Source: Cellulomonas sp. JH27-2
GTDB taxonomy: Bacteria > Actinomycetota > Actinomycetes > Actinomycetales > Cellulomonadaceae
Direction of reading: 5' to 3'
Assembly: GCF_014837175.1 (NCBI RefSeq)
Contig: NZ_JACYFR010000006.1
Location: 62,001-126,000 of the forward strand
Length of the DNA: 64,000 bases
Each line of letters starts with the position of its first letter. Positions within the stretch are counted from its first letter, which is position 1. Of the stretch, positions 1 to 9,269 are shown in pieces. Both the position numbers and the translations under genes were made by a program. The notes under the pieces were generated by a model. That model made no database searches and had not been told where the DNA came from. It saw only the letters and a program-made list of their open reading frames with translations.

Positions 1-596
1 AGGCGCCCGAATTCTCGACCGCCGTCCTGCAGACGTTGCGGCAGCCGCTCGAGCACGGCGAGCTGGTCCTGCACCGCGCCCAGGGTGCGGCCCGCTATCC
101 GGCGCGCTTCCAGCTCGTGCTGGCCGCCAACCCGTGCCCGTGCGGCAAGGCCGTCGGCAAGGGGCTGGACTGCACGTGCCGCAGCGAGCAGCGTCGGCGC
201 TACTTCGGGAAGCTGAGCGGGCCGCTGCTGGACCGCGTCGACCTGCAGGTGGAGCTGGTGCCCGCGCGTGCCGGCGACGAGGCGGGCGACGCGACGTCGG
301 TGGTGGCCGGCCGCGTACGCGTGGCGCGCGGGGCGGCCGCCGACCGGTTGAGGGGCACGCCGTGGCGCACGGGAGCGGAGGTCCCGGGCGGTTGGCTGCG
401 CGAGCGGCTCGGCGCGGACGGCTCGCTGCTGCACGACCTCGACCGCGCCCTCGATCGCGGCACGCTCAGCCTGCGCGGTGTGGACCGTGTCCTGCGCGTC
501 GCGTGGACGTTGGCGGACCTGGACGGTCGAGCGGCGCCTACCCGCGGCGACATCGGCAACGCCCTGCTGCTGCGGACCCGGGGTCAGGGCGCATGA
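1..596 (+). CDS. YifB/ComM-family Mg-chelatase-like AAA+ ATPase, C-terminal part
   Basis: Only the last ~198 codons are present; the frame is open from base 3 and the N-terminal Walker motifs lie outside the window. The visible part starts in the AAA+ core (EFSTAVLQTLRQPLE, then the FQLVLAANPCPCG segment with a four-Cys cluster CPCG...CTC) and continues into the C-terminal Mg_chelatase_C helical domain (LSLRGVDRVLRVAWTLADL). Family members such as ComM act as helicase-like motors in branch migration of transformation intermediates. The gene overlaps dprA by four bases (ATGA), so both are probably translated together as a DNA-uptake/recombination pair. Family call is firm; the precise role in this organism is inferred. 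Confidence 0.9.
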   Translation, partial: APEFSTAVLQTLRQPLEHGELVLHRAQGAARYPARFQLVLAANPCPCGKAVGKGLDCTCRSEQRRRYFGKLSGPLLDRVDLQVELVPARAGDEAGDATSVVAGRVRVARGAAADRLRGTPWRTGAEVPGGWLRERLGADGSLLHDLDRALDRGTLSLRGVDRVLRVAWTLADLDGRAAPTRGDIGNALLLRTRGQGA

Positions 597-1843
597 GCGC
601 GTACCTCCCGTCGGCGGCCGAGGTGCCGTGCGCTGTCGACGCCGAGGAGCGGACCGCGCGTGCGGCGTGGAGCGCCCTGGCCGAACCCGGGGATCCGGTC
701 GCCGGCGCTCTGGTCGCCTCGCTCGGTGCGGTCGACGCGTGGCGGTTGGTGACGCTCGCGGTGGACCAGGGCCTGCCGGCGGCGTGGGCGCGTGTCGTGC
801 GCGGCGGTGACGGCGTGCTCGTGGACGGTAGGGCGGCCGGCGCCGACGCGGTCGGAGGACAGCGGCTCTCGCGGGCTGTCGCGCGGTGGGCGGCCAGGCG
901 CGCGACGCTGGACGTGGCGCGGGATCTCGCGGCGATCGAGCAGGTCGGCGGCGTGTTCGTGGTCCCGGGTGATCCCGGCTGGCCGTCCATGCTCGACGAC
1001 CTCGGCCACACGGCCCCGTTCGGGCTGTGGGTCCGCGGGGAGAGCGGACTGGCGGCGAGCCTCGACCGCTCGGTCGCGATCGTCGGCTCACGCGCGTCGA
1101 CCGCGTATGGCGAGCGGGTGGCGGTCGACCTGGCGGCGGGTGCCGTCGACTCCGGGTGCGCGGTCGTCTCGGGCGGCGCGTACGGGATCGACGCGGCTGC
1201 CCACCGGGGTGCCGTGGCGCGGGGAGGACCCACGCTCGTGCTGCTTGCCGGCGGCGTCGACCGGGCCTATCCGGCAGGCAACGCGCGCCTCTTCGAGGCA
1301 GTGGTCGAGGGCGGCGGCGCGCTGGCGTCGGAGGTCCCGGTCGGCGCGGTCCCCACCCGCAGCCGGTTCCTGCAGCGTAACCGGCTCATCGCGGCAGGTG
1401 CGCGCGCGACGGTGGTGGTCGAGGCGGCCTGGCGGTCGGGCGCCATGAGCACGGCCCACCACGCCGTCGGCCTGCTGCGACCCGTCGGGGCCGTGCCCGG
1501 GCCGGTCACGTCGGTCGCCTCGGCCGGGTGTCACCGCCTGCTGCGGGAAGGCGCGGCCGTGTGCGTCACGGATGCGGCGGAGGTGCTCGAGCTCGTCGGC
1601 CGGTCGGGCGCTGACGTCGTCCCCGAGGGCGACGGCGCACGCCGGGCCACCGACCACCTGGACCCGCTGGCGGCGCGAGTCCGCGATGCTCTGGGCCGTC
1701 GGCGCGGGACCGACGTGGCGGGCGTCGCCTCGGCGGCCGCGGTGACGCTCGAGGAGGCGCGCGGTGCGCTCGGCCTGCTCGAGCTCGACGGCCTCGCGCG
1801 GCTCGGCCCGGGTGGGTGGGTGATGGTGGACGGTCACGTGTGA
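593..1843 (+). CDS. dprA: DNA-processing protein DprA
   Basis: 416 residues starting MSAYLPSAAE at the ATG that overlaps the upstream stop. The central Rossmann-like DprA domain is clear: VAIVGSR (about residue 160), the GGAYGIDAAAH loop (about 194), and RNRLIAAGARATVVVEA. An Ala-rich C-terminal winged-helix segment follows (about 345-410). DprA binds single-stranded DNA and loads RecA during natural transformation. The longer in-frame extension upstream overlaps the preceding gene and is rejected. No other competence genes are in view, so a transformation role is family knowledge only. Confidence 0.93.
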   Translation: MSAYLPSAAEVPCAVDAEERTARAAWSALAEPGDPVAGALVASLGAVDAWRLVTLAVDQGLPAAWARVVRGGDGVLVDGRAAGADAVGGQRLSRAVARWAARRATLDVARDLAAIEQVGGVFVVPGDPGWPSMLDDLGHTAPFGLWVRGESGLAASLDRSVAIVGSRASTAYGERVAVDLAAGAVDSGCAVVSGGAYGIDAAAHRGAVARGGPTLVLLAGGVDRAYPAGNARLFEAVVEGGGALASEVPVGAVPTRSRFLQRNRLIAAGARATVVVEAAWRSGAMSTAHHAVGLLRPVGAVPGPVTSVASAGCHRLLREGAAVCVTDAAEVLELVGRSGADVVPEGDGARRATDHLDPLAARVRDALGRRRGTDVAGVASAAAVTLEEARGALGLLELDGLARLGPGGWVMVDGHV

Positions 1844-2148
1844 CGGGCAACGAACCAGCGGACGGGTGACGCCTCGCCCGCTCGGGCGAGATCCGGTCGA
1901 CACGCCCGGGCGCTTTGCGGCCTTTCGGCGTGTCGGGGCGTGTCTGACGCGTCACTGCAGCCATCCTGAGTGGGGCGATGGGGCTCCCGTGTCCCGACAA
2001 CTGAGAGCGCAACCGGGTGAAATAAATCGCCCAAGTCGCCCTTTGTTCGTCGCCGATTCGGACATTCTCGGGTCAACCGGTCGGCATTAGCCCGGGTAGG
2101 TGAATCCTGTGCTTGTCCTGGGAGTGTGTTACCCGCCACGGTAAGGCC
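1844..2148. other. Intergenic region dprA-xerC
   Basis: 305 bp without a convincing gene. Its second half is clearly poorer in GC than its surroundings and holds a candidate flagellar-sigma promoter (separate entry). A 74-codon open frame from 1866 has Arg/Pro-rich composition and no recognisable domain and is not called. Confidence 0.6.
2033..2058 (+). promoter_or_regulatory. Candidate FliA/WhiG-type promoter
   Basis: AAGT at 2033-2036 and GCCGATT at 2052-2058 are separated by 15 bases. This resembles the sigma-28 pattern (TAAA or TCAAG, about 15 bases, GCCGATAA); the -10 element is good and the -35 element is partial. It lies upstream of xerC and the FliA/WhiG-type sigma gene, so it could give autoregulation. 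Motif matching by eye only. Confidence 0.35.
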
Positions 2149-3078
2149 ATGACAGTGACGGAGATCATGGAGGAGGCGCCCGAACGGGCTGCCCTGCTCG
2201 ATGACTTCTGCGCGCACCTGGGGGCACAGCGCGGGCTGTCCCAGAACACGTCACGTGCTTATCGCTCCGACGTCGACAGCCTTCTGTCCTTCGCGGTCCG
2301 GCACGGCGCCGGTCACCTCGACCAGATCGACCTGCGGACCCTGCGGGCCTGGCTAGCGTCGCAGTCCGCTGCACACCGCAGCCGGGCGACGCTGGCTCGC
2401 CGGGGCGCTGCGGCGCGCACGTTCCTCGCGTGGGCCACGCGCACCGGACGCATCGAGTCCGACCCCTCCGTCCGGCTCGGCACGGCCCGCGTGCCGGCCT
2501 TGCTGCCCACGGTCCTGCGCGGTGAGGCCGTCATCCAGCTCCTCGAAGCGGCCCGGACCCGTGCCGCGGACGGCGGACCGCTCGCAGTACGCGACTGGGC
2601 GATGCTCGAGCTGCTCTACGCCACCGGCGTCCGCGTCAGCGAGCTCGCCGGCATCGACGTGCTCCAGGCCGACCTCGACGAGCGGATCGTGCGCGTCGTC
2701 GGCAAGGGCGACAAGGAGCGCGTGGTCCCGTTCGGTCGTCCGGCGCGCGACGCCGTCGCTGCCTGGCTGCGGGTGCGCGACGAGCTCGTCACCCCTGCCT
2801 CGGCCGACGCGCTCTTCCTCGGGGCCCGCGGTGGCCGCGTCGACCCTCGTCAGGTGCGCGAGGTCGTCCACGCGGCGACCGCCGCGGCCGGCGTCGACGA
2901 CCTGGCCCCCCACGGGCTGCGGCACACGGCCGCGACCCACCTGCTCGAGGGCGGATCGGACCTGCGCAGCGTGCAGGAGATCCTCGGCCACTCGAGCCTC
3001 GCGACCACCCAGCGGTACACCCACATCTCGGCCGAGCGCCTCCGCTCGGCCTACGCACTCGCCCACCCCCGCGCCTGA
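2149..3078 (+). CDS. xerC: Tyrosine site-specific recombinase XerC
   Basis: About 309 residues. An N-terminal SAM-like core-binding domain (LDDFCAHLGAQRGLSQNT) precedes the catalytic domain with the full tyrosine-recombinase set: Arg in ATGVRVSEL (about 161), Lys in GKGDKERVVP, HGLRH (about 254), LGHSSLATTQ and the nucleophile in RYTH (about 289). XerC with XerD resolves chromosome dimers at dif, in concert with FtsK, which is encoded at the end of the window. Start is uncertain: ATG 2149 is used; ATG 2167 also has a GGAG ahead of it, and a TTG at 2113 is possible. A chromosomal housekeeping recombinase rather than a phage integrase, judging by its position and lack of phage genes. Confidence 0.9.
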   Translation: MTVTEIMEEAPERAALLDDFCAHLGAQRGLSQNTSRAYRSDVDSLLSFAVRHGAGHLDQIDLRTLRAWLASQSAAHRSRATLARRGAAARTFLAWATRTGRIESDPSVRLGTARVPALLPTVLRGEAVIQLLEAARTRAADGGPLAVRDWAMLELLYATGVRVSELAGIDVLQADLDERIVRVVGKGDKERVVPFGRPARDAVAAWLRVRDELVTPASADALFLGARGGRVDPRQVREVVHAATAAAGVDDLAPHGLRHTAATHLLEGGSDLRSVQEILGHSSLATTQRYTHISAERLRSAYALAHPRA

Positions 3079-3099
3079 CCTGCACCCTCGGAGCCGAAG

Positions 3100-4044
3100 A
3101 TGACGACGACGATGACGACCGACGCCGCAGCCACCTGGCTGACGCACGTGGGCCCCGATGCCGCACCTGCCGGCGTCGTGCCCCAGCCCCGCGGCGCCGT
3201 CGCGGCGGACGCGCCGACCGAGGTGGCCGCGCCCGTCGTGCCCGACGTCCCCACCCAGCGGACCCCGGTCTCCGACGAGGTCGTGGCGGCCGTCGCGCTG
3301 CTGTGGGTCGAGTTCAAGCAGAAGGCGTGCCGGACGTCGCGCGAGAAGCTGATCCTGCACTACGCGCCCCTGGTCGCGGCCGTCGCCGGCCGCGTGGGCA
3401 TGCGCCTGCCGAGCACGGTCGAGCACGCGGACCTGGTGTCGTACGGCATGTTCGGTCTGATCGACGCGATCGAGAAGTACGAGACCGACCGGGCCGTGAA
3501 GTTCGAGTCCTACGCAAGTGCGCGGATCCGTGGCGCCATCATCGACGAGCTGCGCGCGATGGACTGGGTGCCCCGCTCGGTGCGCACCAAGGCGCGCACC
3601 GTGGACCGTGCCTACGCCGAGCTCGAGGCGACGCTGCACCGCGCGCCCACGGAGGCGGAGATCGCCCGTCACCTGCAGATCCCGCTCGCGGAGCTGCGCG
3701 GCGTCTACTCCCAGCTCTCGTCGGTGAACATCGCGGCGCTCGACGAGCTGCTGGGCGGCGGTGAGGACCGCGCCGGTGGCGTGAGCCTCGTCGACACCCT
3801 CGGCGACGAGCGCACGCAGGACCCCGCCGGCAGCCTCGAGGACGCCGAGACCTCCTTCCTGCTGGCGCGCGCCATCGAGCAGCTCGGCGAGCGCGAGCGC
3901 ATGGTCGTCGTCATGTACTACTACGAGGGCATGACGCTCGCCGAGATCGGCCGCGTCCTCGGGGTGACGGAGTCGCGCATCTCGCAGATGCACACCGCGG
4001 CGATGCTGCGCCTGCGCGGACGCCTGACGGCCGCCGGGGTCTGA
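3100..4044 (+). CDS. fliA: RNA polymerase sigma factor, FliA/WhiG family
   Basis: 314 residues with an unusually long Ala/Pro/Val-rich N-terminus (about 65 residues) before the sigma domains. Region 2 has the core-binding stretch DLVSYGMFGLIDAIEKYE and FESYASARIRGAIIDELRAMDW, hallmark of the FliA/WhiG group. Region 3 and region 4 (GMTLAEIGRVLGVTESRISQ) follow. Members direct transcription of flagellar, chemotaxis or sporulation genes from GCCGAT-type promoters. The start has GGAG nine bases upstream and lies 21 bases after xerC. In a non-sporulating cellulomonad a motility role is the better guess, but no flagellar genes are in this window. Confidence 0.9.
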   Translation: MTTTMTTDAAATWLTHVGPDAAPAGVVPQPRGAVAADAPTEVAAPVVPDVPTQRTPVSDEVVAAVALLWVEFKQKACRTSREKLILHYAPLVAAVAGRVGMRLPSTVEHADLVSYGMFGLIDAIEKYETDRAVKFESYASARIRGAIIDELRAMDWVPRSVRTKARTVDRAYAELEATLHRAPTEAEIARHLQIPLAELRGVYSQLSSVNIAALDELLGGGEDRAGGVSLVDTLGDERTQDPAGSLEDAETSFLLARAIEQLGERERMVVVMYYYEGMTLAEIGRVLGVTESRISQMHTAAMLRLRGRLTAAGV

Positions 4045-4078
4045 GCCACCTCATCTCCAGGGCGCCTCGAAGCGCGCG

Positions 4079-4678
4079 TCACGGCATCGGTAGGAGCACG
4101 ATCGGGCCTGCCATGCCGACCAGGGCGAGCGGGTCGACGTAGGCCGGCGGGTCGCTCGAGCCGACCCGTACGCCCCAGTGGATGCACGTCTGCGGGCAGT
4201 GACCGCCGTGCGGTGAGACCGTCCCGACGACCTCGCCCAGGCTGACGTGGTCACCGCGGACGACGTCGGGGGCGACCGGCTCCAGCGTGGAGCGCCGTCC
4301 GTCTGCGTGCGTGATGGTGACCAGCGGTCGGCCGGCGACGCGCCCCGCGAACGACACGGTCCCGTCGCCCGGCGCCAGGACGTCGCCGTTGGGAACGGCG
4401 GCCAGGTCCACGCCGCGGTGGCCGGCCGCCCAGGGCTGCGGTGGGGGCTCGAACCCGCGCAGCACGGTCACGCGTCCGCTCAGCGGCAATGCGTAACCGG
4501 TCGACGCGCGAGCCGGGTCGGACGACGGTGCCGCCGTTGCGAGCGCCGGCGACGCGAGACCCCCGACCAGCACGACGAGCGCCGTGGTCCGCCAGGCCCG
4601 CTGCCACGGCGCGAGCGCGAGTCCCTGGCGCGGGCTGCCGCGGTGAGAGGTCACGTCCTGTCGTCCGTTGCGTGTCAT
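4079..4678 (-). CDS. Secreted M23/LytM-like protein, possibly inactive
   Basis: About 199 residues from MTRNGRQDV. A hydrophobic segment (TTALVVLVGGLASPALATAAP, about 31-51) looks like a signal peptide ending AxA. The C-terminal LytM domain has the first zinc motif GHRGVDLA (HxxxD), but the usual HxH motif reads CIHWG, so the first His is replaced by Cys. Similar CxHWG variants exist in actinobacteria; such proteins often act as activators rather than endopeptidases. Convergent with the sigma gene and divergent from rpsB. The longer upstream frame is not preferred because it would place 60 unconserved residues before the signal peptide. Confidence 0.75.
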   Translation of the reverse strand: MTRNGRQDVTSHRGSPRQGLALAPWQRAWRTTALVVLVGGLASPALATAAPSSDPARASTGYALPLSGRVTVLRGFEPPPQPWAAGHRGVDLAAVPNGDVLAPGDGTVSFAGRVAGRPLVTITHADGRRSTLEPVAPDVVRGDHVSLGEVVGTVSPHGGHCPQTCIHWGVRVGSSDPPAYVDPLALVGMAGPIVLLPMP

Positions 4679-5049
4679 GGCACCAGGTTCGCGATCTGGG
4701 GTGAGCGTGCGCTCGGCCCCGGCTGTTCCTGTGGGCGGATGTGCCGCCGGGCGTGGGCTGTGGTCACCTCGCTGGTCGGGGCATCGGCTGCTGTCGGCTA
4801 GACTCGTGGGTGCGACCGGTCCGTGCCGGTCGACTTCGCGTGTCATCAACCCGTTCCTCACCCGCCTCGGCGGGTGCTCGGCGCGGGGGTCGTCACCGCA
4901 GTGGTCCGGACCCTCGGGTGCGGCGCGGCCGACGACATGGCACCAGGGGCACCGACGGACGTCGGGGCCGACAACCCAGAACCGCGGTCCCGCTCGTCGG
5001 GGCCGCCCATGACGCGTGCGCCGCGAGGTGCGCGCCGGAAGGACGTGCC
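4679..5049 (+). promoter_or_regulatory. rpsB promoter and structured leader
   Basis: 371 bp with no gene. TAGACT at 4799-4804 is a plausible -10 element; no strong -35 is visible. The ~240-base leader carries a GACCGG/CCGGTC hairpin (4814-4831) and an ACCCGCC/GGCGGGT hairpin (4860-4875). Ribosomal protein S2 leaders are often autoregulatory, but I cannot match this one to a known RNA family. Confidence 0.4.
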
Positions 5050-6012
5050 ATGGCCGTCGTGACCATGCGCCAGCTGCTCGAGAGCGGTGTCCACTTCGGG
5101 CACCAGACCCGCCGCTGGAACCCCAAGATGAAGCGCTTCATCTTCACCGAGCGCAACGGCATCTACATCGTCGACCTGCAGCAGTCGCTGTCGTACATCG
5201 ACCGCGCCTACGACTTCGTCAGCCAGACCGTCGCGCACGGTGGCTCGATCCTGTTCGTCGGCACCAAGAAGCAGGCGCAGGAGCCCGTCGCCGAGCAGGC
5301 CGCTCGCGTGGGCATGCCCTACGTCAACCAGCGCTGGCTCGGCGGCATGCTGACCAACTTCGGCACCGTCCACAAGCGTCTGCAGCGCCTCAAGGAGCTC
5401 GAGCAGATCGACTTCGACGACGTCGCGTCCTCGCCGCTGACCAAGAAGGAGCTTCTCGTCCTTCGTCGTGAGAAGGACAAGCTCGCCAAGACGCTCGGTG
5501 GCATCCGCGACATGGCCAAGGTCCCCTCGGCCGTGTGGATCGTCGACACCAACAAGGAGCACCTGGCCGTCAACGAGGCCCGCAAGCTCGGGATCCCCGT
5601 CGTCGCCATCCTCGACACCAACTGCGACCCCGACGTCGTCGACTACCCGATCCCGGGCAACGACGACGCCATCCGCGCCGTCCAGCTGCTGACCCGCGTG
5701 ATCGCGGACGCCGCCGCCGACGGCCTGCTCAAGCGCCACTCCGGCGGCAAGAGCGCTGCCGAGGGCACGGCCACCGAGGCCGAGCCGCTCGCCGAGTGGG
5801 AGCGCGAGCTCCTGGCCGGCGCCGAGGCCGACCTGCAGCAGGGCGAGTCCGCCGCTGCTCCGGCCGCCGTCCAGGCCGAGGCGCCCACGGCTGCCGACGT
5901 CGTCGCGAGCGACGCCCCCGCCGAGGAGGCCGCTGCTGCTGCCGAGGCGACGGACGCCGCCCCGGCCGCTGCCGAGGAGACCGCCGCCGAGGGCGACGCC
6001 GACTCCAAGTGA
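5050..6012 (+). CDS. rpsB: 30S ribosomal protein S2
   Basis: 320 residues. The S2 core is unmistakable: [58 protein letters not shown] and [13 protein letters not shown]. An ~80-residue Ala/Glu-rich acidic tail (after about 240) follows, typical of actinobacterial S2. It assembles late on the small subunit with S1-type proteins. Start is the ATG at 5050 with GGAAGG upstream; the in-frame extension to 4741 is leader sequence. First gene of the rpsB-tsf unit, separated from tsf by a strong hairpin. Confidence 0.97.
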   Translation: MAVVTMRQLLESGVHFGHQTRRWNPKMKRFIFTERNGIYIVDLQQSLSYIDRAYDFVSQTVAHGGSILFVGTKKQAQEPVAEQAARVGMPYVNQRWLGGMLTNFGTVHKRLQRLKELEQIDFDDVASSPLTKKELLVLRREKDKLAKTLGGIRDMAKVPSAVWIVDTNKEHLAVNEARKLGIPVVAILDTNCDPDVVDYPIPGNDDAIRAVQLLTRVIADAAADGLLKRHSGGKSAAEGTATEAEPLAEWERELLAGAEADLQQGESAAAPAAVQAEAPTAADVVASDAPAEEAAAAAEATDAAPAAAEETAAEGDADSK

Positions 6013-6019
6013 CCTGGTC

Positions 6020-6054
6020 GGGTGCCGGCGGACCTGCACAGGTCGCCGGCACCC
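6020..6054 (+). terminator. rpsB-tsf intergenic hairpin
   Basis: GGGTGCCGGC at the left pairs with GCCGGCACCC at the right, with an inner GACCTG/CAGGTC stem and one bulged G. No T-tract follows. Likely a partial terminator or RNA processing site that sets the S2 to EF-Ts ratio. Confidence 0.6.
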
Positions 6055-6130
6055 GGCACGTCACGGACCCGGTCGCCACGGGCGCCGGGCCAGCATCAAC
6101 CCCACGACTCACCAGGAACGGGAACCACTG

Positions 6131-6976
6131 ATGGCGAACTACTCGCTCGCAGACATCAAGGCGCTGCGCGAGAAGACCGGTGCAGGCATGCTCGACGTCA
6201 AGAAGGCGCTCGAGGAGGCGGAGGGCGACGCCGACAAGGCGCTCGAGATCATCCGTGTCAAGGGCCTCAAGGGCGTCGGCAAGCGTGAGGGCCGCTCGGC
6301 CTCGGACGGCCTCGTCGCCGCCCACGTCGCCCCGACGGCGGACGGCGAGGGCCAGTCCGGCGTGCTCATCGAGATCAACTCCGAGACGGACTTCGTCGCC
6401 AAGAGCGAGAACTTCATCTCGCTCGCGGAGCGCGTGCTGAACGCGGCGGTCGCCACGGGCGCCCGCGACGCGGACGCGCTGGTCGGTTCCGAGTACGAGG
6501 GCACCACCGTCCAGAACATCGTCGACGAGACGGCCGCCACCCTGGGTGAGCGCGTCGTGGTGCGCCGTCTGGCCCGCGTGGCCGGCGAGCACGTCGAGGT
6601 CTACCTGCACAAGGTCAACAAGGACCTGCCCCCGCAGGTCGGCGTCCTGGTGGCGACCGACGCGGCCGGCGCGGCCGTGGCCCGCGACATCGCGACGCAC
6701 ATCGCCGCATTCTCGCCGACGTACCTGACGCGCGACGAGGTCCCCGCCGAGACGGTGGAGAACGAGCGCAAGATCGCCGAGGAGACGGCGCGCAACGAGG
6801 GCAAGCCCGAGGCCGCGCTCCCGAAGATCGTCGAGGGCCGCCTGACGGGCTTCTTCAAGGACACCGTGCTGCTCGACCAGCCGTTCGCGAAGGACAACAA
6901 GAAGTCGGTCGGCCAGGTCCTGACCGAGGCCGGCGGCACGCTGACGGGCTTCGTCCGTTACCGCGTGGGAGCCTGA
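6131..6976 (+). CDS. tsf: Translation elongation factor Ts
   Basis: 281 residues starting [20 protein letters not shown], the conserved UBA-like N-terminal module with [12 protein letters not shown]. The NSETDFVAK signature needed for EF-Tu interaction is present near residue 80, followed by the two-part dimerisation core. EF-Ts recycles EF-Tu from its GDP form. It follows rpsB as in nearly all bacteria and is closed by a near-ideal hairpin. Full length for the family. Confidence 0.97.
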   Translation: MANYSLADIKALREKTGAGMLDVKKALEEAEGDADKALEIIRVKGLKGVGKREGRSASDGLVAAHVAPTADGEGQSGVLIEINSETDFVAKSENFISLAERVLNAAVATGARDADALVGSEYEGTTVQNIVDETAATLGERVVVRRLARVAGEHVEVYLHKVNKDLPPQVGVLVATDAAGAAVARDIATHIAAFSPTYLTRDEVPAETVENERKIAEETARNEGKPEAALPKIVEGRLTGFFKDTVLLDQPFAKDNKKSVGQVLTEAGGTLTGFVRYRVGA

Positions 6977-6994
6977 CACCATCCAGCATCACCC

Positions 6995-7026
6995 GGTGGC
7001 CCCGACCCGTTCGGGTCGGGGCCACC
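6995..7026 (+). terminator. tsf terminator
   Basis: Perfect 14-bp inverted repeat (GGTGGCCCCGACCC and its complement) around a GTTC loop. No T-tract, as is common in high-GC actinobacteria. Lies 18 bases after the tsf stop and before pyrH. Confidence 0.85.
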
Positions 7027-7058
7027 GGCGCAGACAGGACCCACACCAGGAGGAACGC

Positions 7059-7793
7059 GTGAGCCAGCAGCCCGGCACGGACGAGGGCGCGCGACGCGTC
7101 CTGCTCAAGCTCTCCGGCGAGACGTTCGGCGGGGGCGCGGTGGGTCTGGCGACCGACGTCGTGCGCCGCGTGGCCGCCGAGATCGCCGTCGCCGTCCGCG
7201 AGGGCGTGCAGGTCGCGATCGTCGTGGGCGGCGGCAACTTCTTCCGTGGGGCCGAGCTGTCTGCCAGCGGTCTGGACCGGGCCCGCGCGGACTACATGGG
7301 GATGCTCGGCACCGTCATGAACTGCCTGGCGCTGCAGGACTTCCTCGAGCAGGCCGGCGTGAGCACGCGTGTGCAGACCGCCATCGCGATGGGGCAGGTG
7401 GCCGAGCCCTACATCCCGCTGCGTGCGATCCGGCACCTCGAGAAGGGGCGCGTCGTGATCTTCGGCGCGGGTGCGGGCATGCCCTACTTCTCGACGGACA
7501 CGGTCAGCGTGCAGCGCGCCCTGGAGACCCACTGCCAGGAGGTCCTGATGGGCAAGAACGGCGTGGACGCGGTCTACACCGCGGACCCCCGCAAGGACCC
7601 GGACGCCCAGCGCCTCGAGCACCTGACCTACACCGACGCGCTCGTCGGCGACCTGGCGGTCATGGACGCGACCGCGCTGTCGCTGTGCCGGGACAACGAC
7701 GTGGTGATGCGCGTGTTCGGGCTCGAGGAGGAAGGGAACGTCACTCGTGCCCTGCGGGGTGAGAAGATCGGGACGCTGGTCACCGCGAACTGA
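7059..7793 (+). CDS. pyrH: UMP kinase
   Basis: 244 residues from a GTG with an excellent AGGAGGAA site. Amino-acid-kinase fold: LLKLSGETF (phosphate-binding Lys), [34 protein letters not shown] loop, [14 protein letters not shown]. It phosphorylates UMP to UDP, is hexameric and is allosterically controlled by UTP/GTP in bacteria. The longer upstream frame would run through the tsf terminator and is rejected. Followed closely by frr in the usual order. Confidence 0.96.
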   Translation: MSQQPGTDEGARRVLLKLSGETFGGGAVGLATDVVRRVAAEIAVAVREGVQVAIVVGGGNFFRGAELSASGLDRARADYMGMLGTVMNCLALQDFLEQAGVSTRVQTAIAMGQVAEPYIPLRAIRHLEKGRVVIFGAGAGMPYFSTDTVSVQRALETHCQEVLMGKNGVDAVYTADPRKDPDAQRLEHLTYTDALVGDLAVMDATALSLCRDNDVVMRVFGLEEEGNVTRALRGEKIGTLVTAN

Positions 7794-7848
7794 TCGACCT
7801 GCACCACCCACACCTGACCAGCCCAGACACTGACGAGCGGAGCGAGCC

Positions 7849-8406
7849 GTGATCGACGAGACCCTCTTCGAGGCCGAAGAGAAGATGGACAAGGCCGTGG
7901 AGGTCGCGAAGGACGACTTCGCGACGATCCGGACGGGCCGCGCCAACGCCGCGATGTTCTCCAAGATCTTCGTCGACTACTACGGCAGCCCGACGCCCCT
8001 GCAGCAGCTCGCCTCGTTCAACGTCACCGAGGCCCGCACCATCCTGATCTCGCCCTTCGACAAGTCGGCCAGCGCCGGCATCGAGAAGGCGCTGCGCGAC
8101 TCCGACCTGGGCGTGAACCCGACGAACGACGGCAACGTCATTCGTGTGGTGCTGCCCGCCCTGACGCAGGAGCGCCGCAAGGACTTCGTCAAGCTCGCCA
8201 AGACCAAGGCGGAGGACGCGCGCATCTCGGTGCGCAACGTGCGCCGCCGTGCCAAGGAGGAGCTCGACCGCATCGTCAAGGACGGCGAGGCAGGGGAGGA
8301 CGAGGTGTCGCGCGCCGAGAAGGAGCTCGAGGCCCTGACCAAGAAGCACGTCGACACGATCGACGGCCTGCTCACGGCCAAGGAGAGCGAGCTGCTCGAG
8401 GTCTGA
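7849..8406 (+). CDS. frr: Ribosome recycling factor
   Basis: 185 residues, GTG start with GAGCGGAGCG upstream. Contains the three-helix-bundle signatures [37 protein letters not shown] and the C-terminal [22 protein letters not shown]. It splits post-termination ribosomes with EF-G. The stop overlaps the cdsA start by one base (TGATG), implying coupled translation. Confidence 0.97.
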   Translation: MIDETLFEAEEKMDKAVEVAKDDFATIRTGRANAAMFSKIFVDYYGSPTPLQQLASFNVTEARTILISPFDKSASAGIEKALRDSDLGVNPTNDGNVIRVVLPALTQERRKDFVKLAKTKAEDARISVRNVRRRAKEELDRIVKDGEAGEDEVSRAEKELEALTKKHVDTIDGLLTAKESELLEV

Positions 8407-9242
8407 TGACAGAGCTCGCCGCACCTCGCACGTCCCGATCGGGTCGCGACCTCCCGGTCGCGATCGCGGTCGGCCTCGGCATCCTCGTGGTCGTCGTCGC
8501 CTCCCTGTTCATCGTCAAGGAGGTCTTCGCCGGGCTCGCCGTGCTGGTGGTCTGCGCGGCGCTGTGGGAGCTGGCCCAGGCGTTCACGCGCCGTGGCATC
8601 CACCTGCCGCTCCTGCCGCTGCTCGTCGGCGCGGTCGGGATCATGGTCTCGTCGTACACGGCCGGGGCGGAGGCGCTCTTCGTCGCCTTCATGCTCACCG
8701 TCGGCGGTGTCGTCATCTGGCGCGTGCTCGACGGGAGCGGTCAGCGTGCCCTGCTCGACGCGACGGCGGGCACGTTCGCCGCCGCGTACCTGCCGTTCCT
8801 CGGCGGGTTCGTCATGCTCATGCTCGCGCAGCCCGACGGGCCCGCGCGGGTGCTGCTGTTCATCTTGCTGTGCGTGGCCAACGACACCGGTGGCTACGTC
8901 GTCGGCGTCCTCGTCGGGCGCCATCCGCTGGCGCCTTCCGTCAGCCCCAAGAAGTCGTGGGAGGGCCTCGCCGGCTCGATCGTGCTGGCGTGCGTCGTCG
9001 GCGTGGTGGGCGTGCAGCTCGCGTTCGACGGGGAACCGCTCGTCGGCGTCGTCCTGGGCCTGACGACCGTCGTGACCGCGACGTTCGGCGACCTGTGCGA
9101 GTCGATGCTCAAGCGCGACCTGGAGCTCAAGGACATGGGCTCGCTCGTACCCGGGCACGGCGGCATCCTCGACCGCCTCGACTCCCTGCTCCTGACGGCG
9201 CCCGCCGTCTACCTCGTCCTGACGGCGCTCCAGCCCGCCTGA
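8406..9242 (+). CDS. cdsA: Phosphatidate cytidylyltransferase (CDP-diglyceride synthase)
   Basis: 278 residues with about eight membrane segments. The family signature is at the C-terminus: SPKKSWEG and FGDLCESMLKRDLELKDMGSLVPGHGGILDRLDS, with metal- and CTP-binding Asp residues. It makes CDP-diacylglycerol, the precursor of phosphatidylglycerol, cardiolipin and phosphatidylinositol, at the cytoplasmic membrane. Overlaps frr by one base. Confidence 0.96.
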   Translation: MTELAAPRTSRSGRDLPVAIAVGLGILVVVVASLFIVKEVFAGLAVLVVCAALWELAQAFTRRGIHLPLLPLLVGAVGIMVSSYTAGAEALFVAFMLTVGGVVIWRVLDGSGQRALLDATAGTFAAAYLPFLGGFVMLMLAQPDGPARVLLFILLCVANDTGGYVVGVLVGRHPLAPSVSPKKSWEGLAGSIVLACVVGVVGVQLAFDGEPLVGVVLGLTTVVTATFGDLCESMLKRDLELKDMGSLVPGHGGILDRLDSLLLTAPAVYLVLTALQPA

Positions 9243-9269
9243 CCCGATCCGTACCAGAAGGGGGTGCCC

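Noticed and set aside
1866..2090. Small 74-codon gene between dprA and xerC
   Set aside because: No ribosome-binding site or domain; composition looks like random GC-rich sequence and it covers the candidate promoter.
2149..3078. Phage or island integrase
   Set aside because: Sequence and location (next to sigma factor and rpsB, no att-like repeats, tRNA or phage genes) fit chromosomal XerC.
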